A stretch of 64,000 nucleotides of DNA, taken from NCBI RefSeq assembly GCF_046630445.1, contig NC_092333.1, positions 185,344,001 through 185,408,000 of the forward strand. The letters are read 5' to 3'. The notes beneath the pieces were generated by a model. The model saw nothing but the letters and a program-made list of their open reading frames with translations. It made no database searches and had not been told where the DNA came from. Numbering within the stretch: the first letter of the stretch is position 1; the number at the start of each line of letters is the position of its first letter. Source of the DNA: Rutidosis leptorrhynchoides. Its lineage: Eukaryota > Streptophyta > Magnoliopsida > Asterales > Asteraceae. Both the position numbers and the translations under genes were made by a program. Positions 26,301 through 39,699 of the stretch are shown piece by piece.

Positions 26301-27783
26301 TGATTATTACTAACAATTTTCTTGAAAAACTGGGTGTGATTCAAACAGAGGCTTACGTTCACAACAAGCATGCGGAGCGAATTGTGGGGTAATCGGAATT
26401 CATTACGATGGGTTCGCATGGTTTATTGTCTTTTCAAGAAAGAGTGTGGGTTTCTAAGATGGGTGATTTCCGAAAGGTGCTTCTTGATGAGGCGCACAAG
26501 TCTAAGTATTCCATACATCCGGGTGCGACGAAGATGTACCATGATTTGAAGAAAGATTATTGGTGGCCGGGCATGAAACGTGACGTTGTTAAGTATGTTG
26601 AGCAATGCGTCACGTGTTTGCAAGTTACAGCCGAACACCAAAATCCATATGGTAAGTTGAAACCGCTAGAAATTCCGATGTGGAAGTGGGAGCATATTAC
26701 CATGGATTTTATTACCAAGTTGCTGAAAACGGCAAGAACCCAATTTGACACTATTTGGGTGATTGTCGATAGATTGACGAAGAATGCGTTGTTTTTTCCT
26801 ATTAAAGAAGAAATTTCGTCAGAGGCACTCGCGAAGATGTTCATTAAAGAGGTGATATCGAGACATGGCATTCCCACGTCTATTGTTTCGGATCGGGACA
26901 CGTGTTTTACTTCTCGATTTTGAAAGAAGTTTCATGAAGACATGGGTACGAGGGTGAATATGAGTACGGTGTATCATCCTCAAACGAAACCGAGTGTACG
27001 AATCAAACATTGGAGGATATGTTACGTGTGTGTATTATTGATTTTGGCGGTAGTTGGGACGAACATTAGCCATTGGTGGAATTCTCGTACAATAATAGTT
27101 TTCACTCTAGTATTGGAATGCCACCATATGAGATGTTATACGGTAGGAGGTGTCGAACCCCGATTTGTTGGGGTGAAGTGGGTCAAAGGGAAGTCGGGAG
27201 CACCGACTTGGTATTGGAGACAAATAGCAAAATCGATATGATTCGGGCTCGTTTAAAGGCGGCGCAAGATAGACAAAAGTCTTACGTCGATAAACGTAGG
27301 CAACCGATCGAATTTGAAGAAGGCGATATGGTGATGCTTAAGGTTTCGCCATGGAAGGGTATCATTCGGTTTCGAAAACGGGGAAAGTTAGCTCCTCGGT
27401 TTATTGGGCCGTTTAAGGTTTTAGCTCGTGTTGGTGAAGTCGTGTATCGTTTGGAATTACCCGAAGAACTTGCGGGGATCCATAACACATTTCATGTTTC
27501 CCACCTTCGTAAGTGTCTTGCGGATGATTCTTCATGGATGCCTTTAGACGAAATTGAGCTAAACAACAAGTTAGAATACGTTGAAGAGCCGATTGCTATA
27601 CTCGATGAGAAGATAAAAATGTTGCGTAACAAAGAGGTGAGGACCTTTAAGGTCCAATGGCGCCGTAGTAAAGGTTCCGAGTTTACTTGGGAGCCCGAAA
27701 AATTTGTGTTGGTTTACCTTCCCTCGTGTCATGCAGCTTGGATCGCGAGGACGCGCTCCGATTTAAGTGGGGGAGAGTTGTAA
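23313..27783 (+). pseudogene. E3 gag-pol polyprotein with C-terminal chromodomain, inactive
   Basis: A single ancestral frame, starting at ATG 23313 (an upstream in-frame ATG is at 23265). Domains: gag (about 23560-24110), two zinc knuckles (24220-24335, the first lacking its first Cys: [14 protein letters not shown]), protease with [10 protein letters not shown] (about 24480), RT with [10 protein letters not shown] (about 25490), RNase H with YCDASLNGLG (about 25930) and SDHKSL, integrase with [15 protein letters not shown] and SDRDTCF, then a chromodomain (about 27580-27720). Breaks: TGA 24114, TAG 25575, TGA 25722, frame change near 26030, TGA 26258, TAA 26390, TGA 26921, frame change near 26990, TAG 27067. 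The terminal TAA overlaps the first bases of the 3' LTR. Chromodomains direct chromovirus integration to particular chromatin. Confidence 0.93.
27765..27777 (+). promoter_or_regulatory. E3 polypurine tract
   Basis: AAGTGGGGGAGAG ends one base before the 3' LTR; it is the plus-strand priming site. Confidence 0.9.
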
Positions 27784-27907
27784 CACCCCGTTTTCCCGTG
27801 CACGTCAAAAGGTACGTACTTAATCAATAGTATGCTTATAACTTATTTGTTATGTGATTAAATGAACTAAAGTGTTAGTTAGGTGTAAGTGCATATATGT
27901 ATATGTG

Positions 27908-27911
<4 letters not shown>

Positions 27912-27994
<83 letters not shown>
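27912..27994. repeat. (AT)n microsatellite in the E3 3' LTR
   Basis: About 83 bp of uninterrupted AT; no coding meaning. Confidence 0.95.
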
Positions 27995-27996
<2 letters not shown>

Positions 27997-28165
27997 GTAT
28001 ATTCAAATGCGTGCGTGTACGCGTATATGAATGTGACGTGATGGCGTTGAGTCATGTGAGACTTAAGGTTGAAGTTTAGACGTGCATAGGAAGGTTGAAT
28101 GAGGTGTGCTAGCTGTTGAACCCTTGATTCATGTTAAATTGTCGAAGTGACCAGACCTAGGCTAA

Positions 28166-28290
28166 CGCCGCGCCGCAACAAACGGGTCCGCGCCGCGACC
28201 ATTGAAGCAAACCAGGATCAGAAAGAGGGTTAAGAGTGATCATTTTTCCTTCGATTCGTCGCGCTGCGACGAATGGCGCCGCGCCGCGGC
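28166..28290. repeat. GC-rich palindrome cluster in the E3 LTR
   Basis: Within AT-rich sequence, CGCCGCGCCGC (28166), CCGCGCCGCG (about 28188), a hairpin with 9-bp arms ATTCGTCGC/GCGACGAAT around GCT (28254-28274) and GGCGCCGCGCCGCGG (28275-28289) are clustered. Confidence 0.85.
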
Positions 28291-29183
28291 ATCCCTGCAG
28301 AGCAGACTCCGAATTCTGCTCAAATTAAATAGGGTTTAGGGGTAATTTGGTCTTTTTGTGTGTAGATCTGTTTGGAGCTTTTAATATCAGCCACTTGTTC
28401 TCCATTTCTTATTTCTTTTCCATTTTCTTTCACATTTTCCTCTCTAATCCTAAAACCCACTTAGATTAAACTCAAGATTTGAAGGTGAAGTTTTGTGAAT
28501 CAATCCTAGAAGCAAGAATTAAAGTTGCTCTCCTTGTTATTAGCTACAAGAGGATAGTTTTGGTAAGTCTCAACTCTAAGTTTTGAGTTTCCTTTAGTTT
28601 AACCTAGGGTTTAGTTCATATGGAACTTGTGTGACCCATTTGAGGGTTAAATGGGTGGATTTTGGGTTGGATTGTTAAAAGGAAACCCTAAATAGCTATT
28701 ATCTAGGGTTTGGTCTTGTGATTTGAGGTTGTAAGTGCTAAGTGATGTTGTTAGTCACTAATGCACTTTTAAAAGGATGAAAGAATTTTTAATGTGTAAG
28801 TTAGACTTGGTTTGTGAGTCAAAGAGTCAAAAGAGCACTAGTTGACCTAATCCGGGTGAAATGGTTATGAAATACACCAAGTTTATGTTAGTTGATGTTA
28901 ATATATCCTAATCACTAGCCTTAAGTGATCTATGACGAGGCGTGGCCATTAATGGGCGGTTTTGGTATAGTTGAGTCATTTAATGCAATCGGGTCATTAA
29001 ATTCTCAAGGGTTAGAAGTTGGCATTTAATTCAACTAGATTGTATGTTAATAAAATGCATAATGTAATAGGTACGTTACATTGAAGGTTTGCAAGCTCGG
29101 TTAGCTTCCACAAGAGTCTTGAGGTGAGTGGAATGATTATGCATATGTGTATATAATGTATTTATTTGTACGAGATTCGATAT

Positions 29184-29360
29184 GGGTTTAAGTTCGGGCA
29201 GTCGATACCACATCGGGTTAATATATGATATGGGTTTAAGTTCAGGCGTTCGATGTCATGTCATATATATGTGTGGGCATGTAGTGTGGGTTTAAAGTTC
29301 GGGCGTTCGATACCACATTACACGTGATGGGTGGGTTTAAAGTTCGGGCGATCGATACCA
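29184..29360 (+). repeat. Four imperfect copies of a ~46-56-bp motif in the E3 LTR
   Basis: GGGTTTAAGTTCGGGCAGTC (29184), GGGTTTAAGTTCAGGCGTTC (29232), GGGTTTAAAGTTCGGGCGTT (29288) and GGGTTTAAAGTTCGGGCGAT (29333). The last two copies are retained in the truncated 5' LTR (about 22187 and 22231). Each contains a TTCG/CGA-rich short inverted repeat followed by TACCAC or a variant. Confidence 0.88.
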
Positions 29361-30014
29361 CTCCGGGGTTAGTGTTATAATTTGTTGTGCACTCACGGTT
29401 GTTGGGAACACCAATGGGAAATTCGAAGTACCATTCCTTGTACTATTGGTTAACCATGGATATGTATTTGTTGTATGGTGTTTTCACATTATTCGAGTTA
29501 TATATGTTATCGTTGTGCTAGCTTGTGGTCTTGGAGATTTAGCGTTATGCCTTGCGTTGGTATGTCTTTTAAATTGCTAGCGTGTATGAGGTAATTGTGT
29601 ATGTGATTGCATGTAAGTAGGTTATATATGTATGTGTATAATTATTGCATTCACTAAGCGTTAGCTTACCCTCTCGTTGTTTATCTTTTTAGATGCAGGC
29701 GCAGTTAAGGGCAAGGGGGTTATCGGACATTAGGTGTCCCGTGATGATGCTTTGTTGGAGTTTTGATGTTGGCCTAACGTTTTGGGTAGTTTAGTCCCAA
29801 ACCATGCTCGAAGTGTCGTTTGGATTGTAAACTATCATTTGTAATGGGTCAAACTTGTACTAAACTTTATTCGTGGCCCTCGTGCCTTTTGTAAACAATT
29901 AATCGTTGTGCATTTTAAATGGAACTCGTGAAATGGGTTACATATTTATTTGGCGTGTAATTGTGTTGTATAAAAAAAAAATTTATCTTATGGATTACGG
30001 GTTGGGTTATTACA

Positions 30015-31426
30015 GGTGTTCTTTTTTATTTATTTATTTACTTAATTATTTATGTAGATATTTTTATTTATCATCTTGTTGACCGTAAATTGTAAACTTA
30101 TTTCATTCGTAATTACAGTAATGTATTCTATCTGTATATAAAAGATTGGAGTATTTGATTTTTCTTTTGTTAATTTGAAAATTGGTTCGATATGATTCGT
30201 GAAAAATAATTTTGAATGGTGTTTTGTGGAAAAAATGGTTTTAGGTTCATGTTGATGGTTGATGTAGGTTGAAATGATTTGCAGCTGCAGTTACAGATGC
30301 AGTCTTCGATGGTTTAAATGGTAGTCTCTGCAGCAGTCGTGATGGTTTGATGATGTGTTTTACAATGGCAATCGTTCAAGGAGTAGGGGCAATATCCATG
30401 GAGTATAACTGCACGACAGAATCGGATACAGAAAAATGGTTGTGGCAGTTTTGATGGTGATGAAGGTGATGTATACCTGGATAGAACCCGAAGTAAAACC
30501 ATGATGTTTTGATGCTGTTGTCCTTCGAAACTTATAACAAAAGTATTGTGATATTCATGTTGATTGATAAAAGAGAGAAACAAAATAGATGATAGAATTG
30601 ATTTGTTTGTATTGTGAAGAAGTCACGAGAATCAAAATTAAAAGGAAAAAAAATAAAAAAACAGATGGTGAAAGTTAACAACTTCGTACTATAGATGTTG
30701 ATGTCTAACCATTTTTGTTTGGTATTGAAAACAGAATCATAATTAGATTACAAGCAAGTGGCTAAATGAAATCGAATTCATTTTTAACTGTATTTGTTTT
30801 ATTAATTAACAGGTACAACAATAAAAATACCAATACTTACAATAATTGAATTTAATATAATATTAATAATGATGTTCTCAAAATAATACTAATAAATCGA
30901 ATTAACAATAATTTTTGTGAAATTTATAATAATAATATTATTAATGATAATTATAATAATAATACCAATTATATTAATGTTAAAAATATTATTAGTAATA
31001 ATAATAATTTATATCAAATTTCATATCTATATAAAAAAAATAATATTAATAACACTAGTATCGATATTATTATTAAAAGTAATAACAATATTGTTATAAC
31101 AATCATAATTAATAATTAATATATTCGTATTACAATTTATAGATTTTGTATTATAACTATATATAATAAATAATAATACCTAATCATAAAGAATATATAA
31201 CAAGTTATGTGTTTCCATTTCTATATAATAATATTAATAATACTGATATCGTTATTAGTAATAATAAAAGAAGTTATAACAAATATATTTTTAACTTGTA
31301 ATTACACGATATATATAAATATTACAATTTCATAATTATGTAATATTAATTAATTATATAATAACATATATTGAATATTACTAATTATACTTTATAATAT
31401 AATAATAATTATTTATAGAAATCATG

Positions 31427-31510
<84 letters not shown>

Positions 31511-31825
31511 TTCATAATAATATCATATGTATATTTATATATATTCATATAATAGTAATTTTAATTATTCTATTATTTTTAATTTCCATTGAATAAATGT
31601 ACTTTGTTAATTCAAGATATTATATCCATACTTATATTTATATACATATATATTTATATTTACTTACATACAATGGTTCGTGAATCATCAGAAATGGTCG
31701 AAGGTCAATTGAATTTATGAAATAGTTCAAAATTTTTGAGACTCAACATTACAGACTTTGCTTATCGTGTCAGAAACATATAAAGATTAAGTTTAAATTT
31801 GATCGGAAATTCCCGGGTCGTCACA
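30015..31825 (-). repeat. E1 left LTR, last segment
   Basis: Matches 37733-39481 of the right LTR. It carries an expanded AT run (31431-31508). The reverse ORF at 30314-30583 is shared with the right LTR but shows only amino-acid-changing differences, so it is not supported as a gene. Confidence 0.92.
31431..31508. repeat. (TA)n microsatellite in the E1 left LTR
   Basis: About 78 bp, against about 22 bp at the same site in the right LTR (39143-39164): expansion or contraction after insertion. Confidence 0.95.
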
Positions 31826-34799
31826 GTACCTACCCATTAAAGAAATTTCGTCCTGAAATTTGAATGAGATGGTCATGGCTAACAATAAAATTGTTTTCAT
31901 GACGAATATGAGTTAATAAATAGAGTTTTATCATCATTGAGTAATGTGGATAAAACAATTCGATTATTCGAAGAGTACGAATGAAGCTATCACAAAAGAT
32001 TGAAATAAGAAAAGTAAAGATTCGTCTTAACTTTTGACAGAGTTAGGGTTGAATTCCGGAATTCAAGAGATTTAAAGAAAATCTTTATAATAAGATCTTG
32101 ATTCTTCGGTAATTAAGGAAATTAGGTTCCTCTTTGATTAAATGCGATGATTTGTCTTGATTTCCCTGTCTGATATTTTACTACAAATCCACTCCCTTTA
32201 TTTCCTTTATATTTTGGAGTTCCGTACTTTTGCTTTCTCTTCCCGTCTTTAAGTCAAGCGAATAATGGTCCAGAATTCATAGGTATGAAGTTTCAAATAA
32301 ACATGACTAATGTTCTAAGAGAGAGAGAGATTATAATAGCACAATCTTGATTTGTTATACTACCAGAATTCAAGAGAAAAGATTGAACTATCAGGAAAAT
32401 ATGTTCTGGATATGTTTGAAGATGAGGTAGAATGTAAGAGTCGTCTAAAATGGCACATGATGATGTTATAGTCTGTGAATCATCATCTTTCATTAGAAAC
32501 TCAGCATGACTTACTGTAATATAATCACGTTGATCAAGTGTCATTATATTATACTAACTCATGCATCAGTTTCCATCACTACTTCAAAAACATTCATAAT
32601 TTAAATTCAAAGATTTACAGAATATAGAACTGAAACAGTTTCCTTTTATGAAATAACACAGATAGCTCGGAGAGATAATTAATATCGGACGAGAATATTT
32701 ATGAAGATATCTTCAGAAATATTGAGGATATTTACAATGAAAGATACGATAATATCTTAGAATTTTAGAATCATATTGTGATGAAGAAATTCAATCACGA
32801 TGAATTAGAGCGATTAAGGAGCAAGGTATTCGCTAAAGATTTCATCAGAAATAGAATCATTAGGATTCTTTATGTACGAGTTTAGTCCTTGTGATTTGTT
32901 CAAAGACTCCTTCATAATTTCGCATAATCCGCTTTTTGGTACTAATTTTTTTTATTGAGCGTTTCCAACACTCCATTCTTTATCATCATACTTTTGACTA
33001 TTAAGGTCGTTTACAGTTTCTGCTGCGTCATCAGTATTTTCCAAAAATTCAGAGAACTAAATCGGAGTTTAGGTGCTGTTCAGACTTTCAGAATGAAAGA
33101 TCATAATTCTAAGAGATAAATGTTATATGTATACATATAATTGTTGATGTAGAAACGTTGTGAGATTCATAATACAGATTTGTCGATTCCCGGTAATTGG
33201 TAAGGCAATTCTTGTTACCAGATATGGATGAGTACTTGATAGGGTTTCAATGGATAAATATAGTGATTTATCGGAGAGATTTAAGCCACGGAGCGATGAG
33301 GTTACTGTTACGTATGTGGTTATAAAGGTGGAATATAAAAGGTTCCCCGGTAACAATAAAAGAGTACGCATATATATCAAGGTTATGATATGGTTGTTTC
33401 GAACGAAAAGTCGAAGTTGACTTGCTGGAGCTGTGACAAAATTGGCTACCTTGAAAAGGGATTGTAAAGTTATTTTGGGTAATAATAATGCTAAAGGATC
33501 TAGCACAGATACATGTTAAAAGTTTACTCAGGTTCTGAGAGTTTTCCAGGTGCATGCCTATATGCATCAATCTTTTCTTCCGTAGATGAAGTGCGGTTGG
33601 TTCATCCTCTCGTTTGAGGTGTTTTCAAGAATTATGAAAGGTTTGAACGCAGATTGTAATCGTCAAGATACAAATGAGGTTTAAGATGAAATCAAGTGGC
33701 AAACTTGAAGAATTGTTTAGTTTCATATGTTATAATCAATATTTTAATTCATTTTAATTTGTCTAATGTTGATAGCCCTCAGTTGATAGTCCAAAGTTAG
33801 CAATTCAATAATTCATATATAGTTTAATATATAATATTCGAATTAATTAATACGCATCGTGACCCGTGTACATGTCTCAGACTCGATCACAACTCAACGT
33901 ATATATATTATTGTAGAATCAACCTCAACCCTGTATAGCTAACTCGATCATTACTGCATATAGAGTGTCTATGGTTATTCCAAATAATATATATAGATGC
34001 GTCGATATGATATGTCAAAACCTTGTATACGTGTCCCGATATTTAAAGTGCGTAAAATAAATAACAGAAATTAAATGATGATAAATAAAATTGCGAGAAT
34101 ATAAATTGCGATAATTAAATTGTGATAAATAAAATGTAATCAGTTAGCTAGGAACAGTTAGCTAGGAACAGTTAGCGTGGATTCTTAACAAAATTCTTCT
34201 CATAGTTAAATTGTTTGTTTCTAACAAATTTTATTTTTGTCCAATGTTTTCTTCATTATGCCACTTGTTGGATTCTGATAGGTTAAAATCCAAATATGAA
34301 ATTGAATGAAAATGGTTATTCTGCGGTGAACGGATACGTATATCTGTGGGTGTAAGTAGGATAGTAAATGACTTGTTGAATCAGATTCGAAGAATGTACA
34401 GTGTAATTTATTAATGTGAAATCTAAATATTCCTTAGATATTACCTACCCGTTAAAATATTTTCACCATTAACAATTTGTACGAAAGAATTTTTAATTAC
34501 AATCTTTATGAAAAAATATATATATACATATATATTTTCTTCAGATGTAATCATGGATTTAATGAGTCAATATGATATTAAACTCATTTGATTTACCGTT
34601 AGAACAAGAATATATAATCTCTAAAACATTAAAGATTACATAATCGCCATGAAGAACAAAGATAATTAATGTAGAACGATACGTAGAACGATGATTATAC
34701 TCGAGGTACAGAATGAGATGTTGAGGCATGGATTGTTGATGGTACTGGTATCGATGTTGGTGGTACTGTTGGTGCCGGTGGTGTTGTTGAAGCTGGTAA
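31826..34799 (-). other. E1 internal non-coding region
   Basis: No supported gene. It aligns with E2 internal sequence along most of its length. Around 32190-32250 it lacks the ~260 bp that in E2 holds the antisense 57-codon ORF. The small reverse ORFs at 32293-32544 and 33123-33570 have no recognisable domain. Confidence 0.7.
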
Positions 34800-35205
34800 G
34801 TTTTGCACCATATTCTCCAAATTTATTACTCGAGCGTGAATCTCATTGACTTCTTCCATTACTCCAGAATGATTGTCGGTCGAAACGAGCGGATGAATAA
34901 GTTTTAGAATTTTAGATAGAATATAATCGTGGCGAGATACTCTGGAAATGAGTGTGGAAATGGTGTTTCGAATGGGTTCGCCGGTAAATGCTTCAGGTTC
35001 TTCGCGAAGAGGGGAATGTGGTGGATGGAAAGGATCGCCTTCTTCGCGTTTCCATTGGTTAAGTCATCTACGAAACCATCAGATGAATTGAGGATGAATG
35101 ATTGGTTGATTCATTCTAGTGACGCATGCTTTAGGAGCTCAGGTGGATATCCATATCGGAATAGCTATCGGAATCCGAGGAATTCGAACTGGTTGAGGGA
35201 TCCAT
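34800..35205 (-). pseudogene. Gag-like ORF remnant of E1
   Basis: On the minus strand it starts ATG 35205 with MDPSTSSNSSDSDS, like the MDPTPS start of the E2 protein and at the same distance (~420 bp) from the primer site. It is interrupted by stops after about 26 codons. Further on, another frame retains GEPIRNTISTL and MEEVNEI, matching GEPMRNTVITL and LEEVREL of E2. It is a decayed copy of the same short acidic/coiled-coil protein. Confidence 0.6.
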
Positions 35206-35624
35206 CTCGTACGATCAGATGGAGGATTTTCGATATGAATTAGATTATAGGATGTATATTAGTATCCTGCAATACATAATTTACATATGCATATATAATA
35301 CTAAAATTCCATAAGTTACGGAGGAATCTACGGAAGCTGTCAGGCAAGGTCTACAGTAACAGATACGCTAAGATATGAATTATCAGATACGCTAAGATAT
35401 GAATTTTGTCTATACACTATTCATGAAATCCATGCAGTAAGATATGTCTAGATTAAGAACGATAAGCAGGTAATTTCCTAAGGATGATAAGCAGATGATT
35501 TTCGACTAGAAACGATAAGCAAAACTTTTGACATGCAGACATGGTCGAAGTCCAGACTCACTAATGCATCTTAACAACTATCAGTTAGACACACTAATGC
35601 AAGACCAAGTTCGCTAAGACCACC

Positions 35625-35636
35625 GCTCTGATACCA
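35625..35636 (-). promoter_or_regulatory. E1 primer-binding site (tRNA-Met type)
   Basis: TGGTATCAGAGC on the minus strand, exact, two bases from the right LTR. Confidence 0.93.
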
Positions 35637-35638
35637 CA

Positions 35639-37130
35639 TGAGACGACCCGTCCTAATCCATCTGGACGAATACATTACATTTCGTTACATCGCGAGGTAC
35701 TTGACCTCTATATGATACATTTTACAAACATTGCATTCGTTTTTAAAAGACAAACTTTCGTTACAATGAAAGTTGACGGCATGCATACCACTTCTTAATA
35801 TATCCAACTATAAATGACTTGATAATAATCTTGATGAACTCGATGACTCGAATGCAACGTCTTTTGAAATATGTCATGAATGACTCCAAGTAATATCTCT
35901 AAAATGAGCAAATGCACAGCGAAAGATATCATAAACATTCATTTCCATCATTTTAATAGACCACAAGATTTTCATTTTCATTTCTCATAAATATACATCC
36001 CATGCATAGAGACAAAAATATCATTCATATGGTGAACACCTGGTAACCTACATTAACAAGATGCATATAAGAATATCCCCTATCATTCCGGGAAATCCTT
36101 CGGAGATGATAAAAACAACATCGAAGTACTAAAGCATCCGCAACCATGGATGGGGTTTGTTAGGCCCAATAGATCTATCTTTAGGATTCACGTCAATTAG
36201 TAGATCGGTTTACTAATTCTTAGGTTACCAAGAAAAAAGGGGCATATTCGGCTTCGATCATTCACCCATATAATGTAGTTTCAATTACTTGTGTCTATTT
36301 CGTAAAACATTTATAAAAATTGCGCATGTATTCTCAGCCCAAAAATATAAAGGGTAAAAAGGTAAATGAAACTCACCTAATGTATTTTGTAGTAAAAATA
36401 CATATGACTATATTGAACAATGCAGGGTTGGCCTCGGATTCACGAACCTATATCATTTGTATATATATTAACATCTCTAATTAACATATAATAGTAATCA
36501 AACCAGTTTAAATGTGTTAGTTATATAATATATTACTTATTTGAAATAGTAATGTATTTATTATTTCAAATATTATTTATATCTATATGTGTTATTTTTG
36601 TATAATATATGAAAATAGTAACTTTAGATATACTTATGATGTATGTAATGTTTATATCTTTTTATATTTATCCTTTGTTAAAAATAATATTTATAATAAT
36701 ACTTAAATAATGTTAATAATGATAATAATTATGATAAGACTTATAATAATAATGAAAATGATAATTTTAATAAAAAATACTTTTGTTAATGATAATAATT
36801 CTAATGATAATACCTATAATGATATTAATAATGATAATATTACCAAGTAACAAGTTGTAAAATCCTTTATAATGATAATAATCAAAATGATAGTAATAGT
36901 AATAATAATGGTAATTTTTATAGAATTAGTATTAACAATAATAACGATAATAATACTTATTAATGATAAAACTAGTATTAATAATGATAAAAATAATGAT
37001 AATATTAATACTAATATTATATGTTAATAATATTAATATTTGTGATAATAATAATATTAATGATATTAGAAATTATAATTCTACTTTTACTACTAATAAT
37101 ACTAATACTTATGATAATAATAATATTTAA

Positions 37131-37167
<37 letters not shown>

Positions 37168-37226
37168 TTAATAATAATAATGATAGTAATAATAATAATA
37201 ACAATACTAATAATATTACTAATAGC

Positions 37227-37321
<95 letters not shown>

Positions 37322-39481
37322 TTAAGATAATATAATAATAATTATTATAATTATAAATAAATAAAAAGGGGTACGCGTTTGATTGGCATCTCCTAGATTA
37401 GATCGGGACTTGGCAGAAGCAATACGCAGAGAAAAAAATTCATCATCATCTTTCATTCAATCATAATCATCTTCATCATCAGTAGATCAACCAATCTGCA
37501 ACAATCATTGACGATTTATCATCACCATCGTTAAATCGCCCTCGTCAGCCTTAATCATCTTCGTTATCGAACAACAACGGAGGAATCGAAATAGTAATCG
37601 GTGTCTGTCCAATTAGGAAGGAATCAACAATCACCACATCATATAATTACAGGTATTGCATCACTTTTCATGATCCTCATTCAATCATCAACAATTTTCT
37701 TTACTACTGGTATCGACAGAGATCAGTGTTAGGTGTTCTTTTTTATTTATTTATTTACTTAATTATTTACGTAGATATATTTTTATTAATCATCTTGTTG
37801 ACTGTAAATTGTAAATTTATTTCATTCGTAATTACAGTAATGTATTCTATCTGTATATAAAAGATTGGAGTATTTTATTTTTCTTTTGTTAATTTGAAAA
37901 TTGGTTCGATATGATTCGTGAAAAATAATTTTGAATGGTGTTTTGTGGAAAAAATGGTTTGAGGTTCATGTTGATGGTTGATGGAGGTTGAAATGATTTG
38001 CAGCTGCAGATGCAGTCTTCGATGGTTTAAATGGTAGTCTCTGCAGCAGTCGTGATGGTTTGATGATGTGTTTTACAATGGCAATCGTTCAAGGAGTAGG
38101 GGCAATATCCATAGAGTATAACTGCACGACAGAATCGGATACAGAAAAATGGTTGTGGCAGTTTTAATGGTGATGAAGGTGATGTATACCTGGATAGAAC
38201 CCGAAGTAAAACCATGATGTTTTGATGCTGTTGTCCTTCGAAACTTATAGCAAAAGTATTGTGATATTCATGTTGGTTGATAAAAGAGAGAAACAAAATA
38301 GATGATAGAATTGATTTGTTTGTATTGTGAAGAAGTCACGAGAATCAAAATTAAAAGGAAAAAAATAAAAAAACAGATGGTGAAAGTTAACAACTTCGTA
38401 CTATAGATGTTGATGTCTAACCATTTTTGTTTGGTATTGAAAACAGAATCATAATTAGATTACAAGCAAGTGGCTAAATGAAATCGAATTCATTTTTATC
38501 TGTATTTGTTTTATTAATTAACAGGTACAACAATAAAAATACTAATAATTACAATAATTGAATTTAATATAATATTAATAATGATGTTCTCAAAATAATA
38601 CTAATAAATCGAATTAACAATAATTTTTGTGAAATTTAAAATAATAATATTATTAATGATAATTATAATAATAATACCAATTATATTAATGTTAAAAATA
38701 TTATTAGTAATAATAATAATTTATATCAAATTTCATATCTATATAAAAAAAATAATATTAATAACACTAGTATCGATATTATTATTAAAAGTAATAACAA
38801 TATTGTTAGAACAATCATAATTAATAATTAATATATTCGTATTACAATTTATAGATTTTGTATTATAACTATATATAATAAATAATAATACCTAATCATA
38901 AAGAATATATAACAAGTGATATGTTTCCATTTCTATATAATAATATTAATAATACTGATATCGTTATTAGTAATAATAAAAGAAGTTATAACAAATATAT
39001 TTTTAACTTGTAATTACACGATATATATAAATATTACAATTTCATAATTATGTAATATTAACTAATTATATAATAACATATATTGAATATTACTAATTAT
39101 ACTTTATAATATAATAATAATTATTTATAGAAATCATGTATGTATATATATATATATATATATAGATTCATAATAATATCATATGTATATTTATATATAT
39201 TCATATAATAGTAATTTTAATTATTCTATTATATTTAATTTCCATTGAATAAATGTACTTTGTTAATTCAAGATATTATATCCATACTTATATTTATATA
39301 CATATATATTTATATTTAGTTACACACAATGGTTCGTGAATCATCAGAAATAGTCGAAGGTCAATTGAATTTATGAAATAGTTCAAAATTTTTGTGACTC
39401 AACATTACAGACTTTGCTTATCGTGTCAGAAACATATAAAGATTAAGTTTAAATTTGATCGGAAATTCTCGGGTCGTCACA
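35639..39481 (-). repeat. E1 right LTR (3.84 kb)
   Basis: Starts TGAGACGACCCG and ends GTCGTCACA. It is the complete copy apart from a ~73-bp deletion near 35928 whose ends share AGAT. It contains an AAT-rich microsatellite (37128-37318) and ~690 bp (about 37043-37732) that was lost from the left LTR. Confidence 0.93.
37128..37318. repeat. (AAT)n microsatellite in the E1 right LTR
   Basis: Imperfect, then uninterrupted from about 37227. The long poly-Ile reading frame across it is an artefact. Confidence 0.95.
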
Positions 39482-39486
39482 CTTTC
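39482..39486 (+). repeat. Right target-site duplication of E1 (CTTTC)
   Basis: Second copy of the pentamer found at 7667-7671. Confidence 0.95.
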
Positions 39487-39699
39487 AGAGCCCTGAAACA
39501 AGCTAGTGTTGAGGCTTGGCAATATTTGCAAGATGCTGATGTAGGCAAATGGACTGTGTATAGGGACAGTCAGAGGAGTCGTTGGGGTAACACAACGACA
39601 AATATTTCTGATTCCCTCAACAATGTGTTCCATCATGCCCGTATGATTCCGATCAAAGCGTGTATCGAATATACATTTGATTACACCAGACAACACTTC
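39487..39699 (+). pseudogene. MULE transposase, continued between E1 and E5
   Basis: In frame with the segment ending at 7671, this short exon-like stretch continues the MULE transposase domain: EAWQYLQDADVGKW, SRWGNTTTNISDSLNN (around the third catalytic region) and HHARMIPIKACIEYTFDY. It is open throughout its 213 bp and then cut by E5 at 39700. It holds part of the C-terminal domain; the remainder should lie to the right of the window. Confidence 0.9.

Larger units (their letters stand above)
22185..30014 (+). mobile_element. E3: decayed Ty3/gypsy chromovirus inserted in the E1 left LTR
   Basis: The order is LTR remnant, tRNA-Met primer site, gag, protease, RT, RNase H, integrase, chromodomain, polypurine tract and 3' LTR, the layout of a chromovirus (Tekay/Del-like by its C-terminal chromodomain and long LTRs). 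The 3' LTR is complete (27779-30014); the 5' LTR retains only its last 728 bp. The two LTRs differ at about 10 substitutions plus a homopolymer change over that length. The coding region has many breaks, so the copy is dead. E1 LTR sequence resumes at 30015 (GGTGTTCTTTT). Confidence 0.92.
27779..30014 (+). repeat. E3 3' LTR (2.24 kb), with internal tandem and GC-rich palindromic repeats
   Basis: Starts TGTAACACCCCG and ends TTATTACA. It contains an (AT)n run (27912-27994), GC-rich palindromes (28166-28290) and four copies of a GGGTTTAA(A)GTTCGGGCG motif (29184-29360). Confidence 0.95.

Noticed and set aside
30314-30583. 89-codon reverse ORF repeated at 38027-38296
   Set aside because: It is shared only because it lies in both LTRs of E1. 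The differences between the copies all change the protein, so there is no sign of selection.
36900-37335. Poly-Ile ORF 37021-37335
   Set aside because: Translation of an AAT microsatellite.
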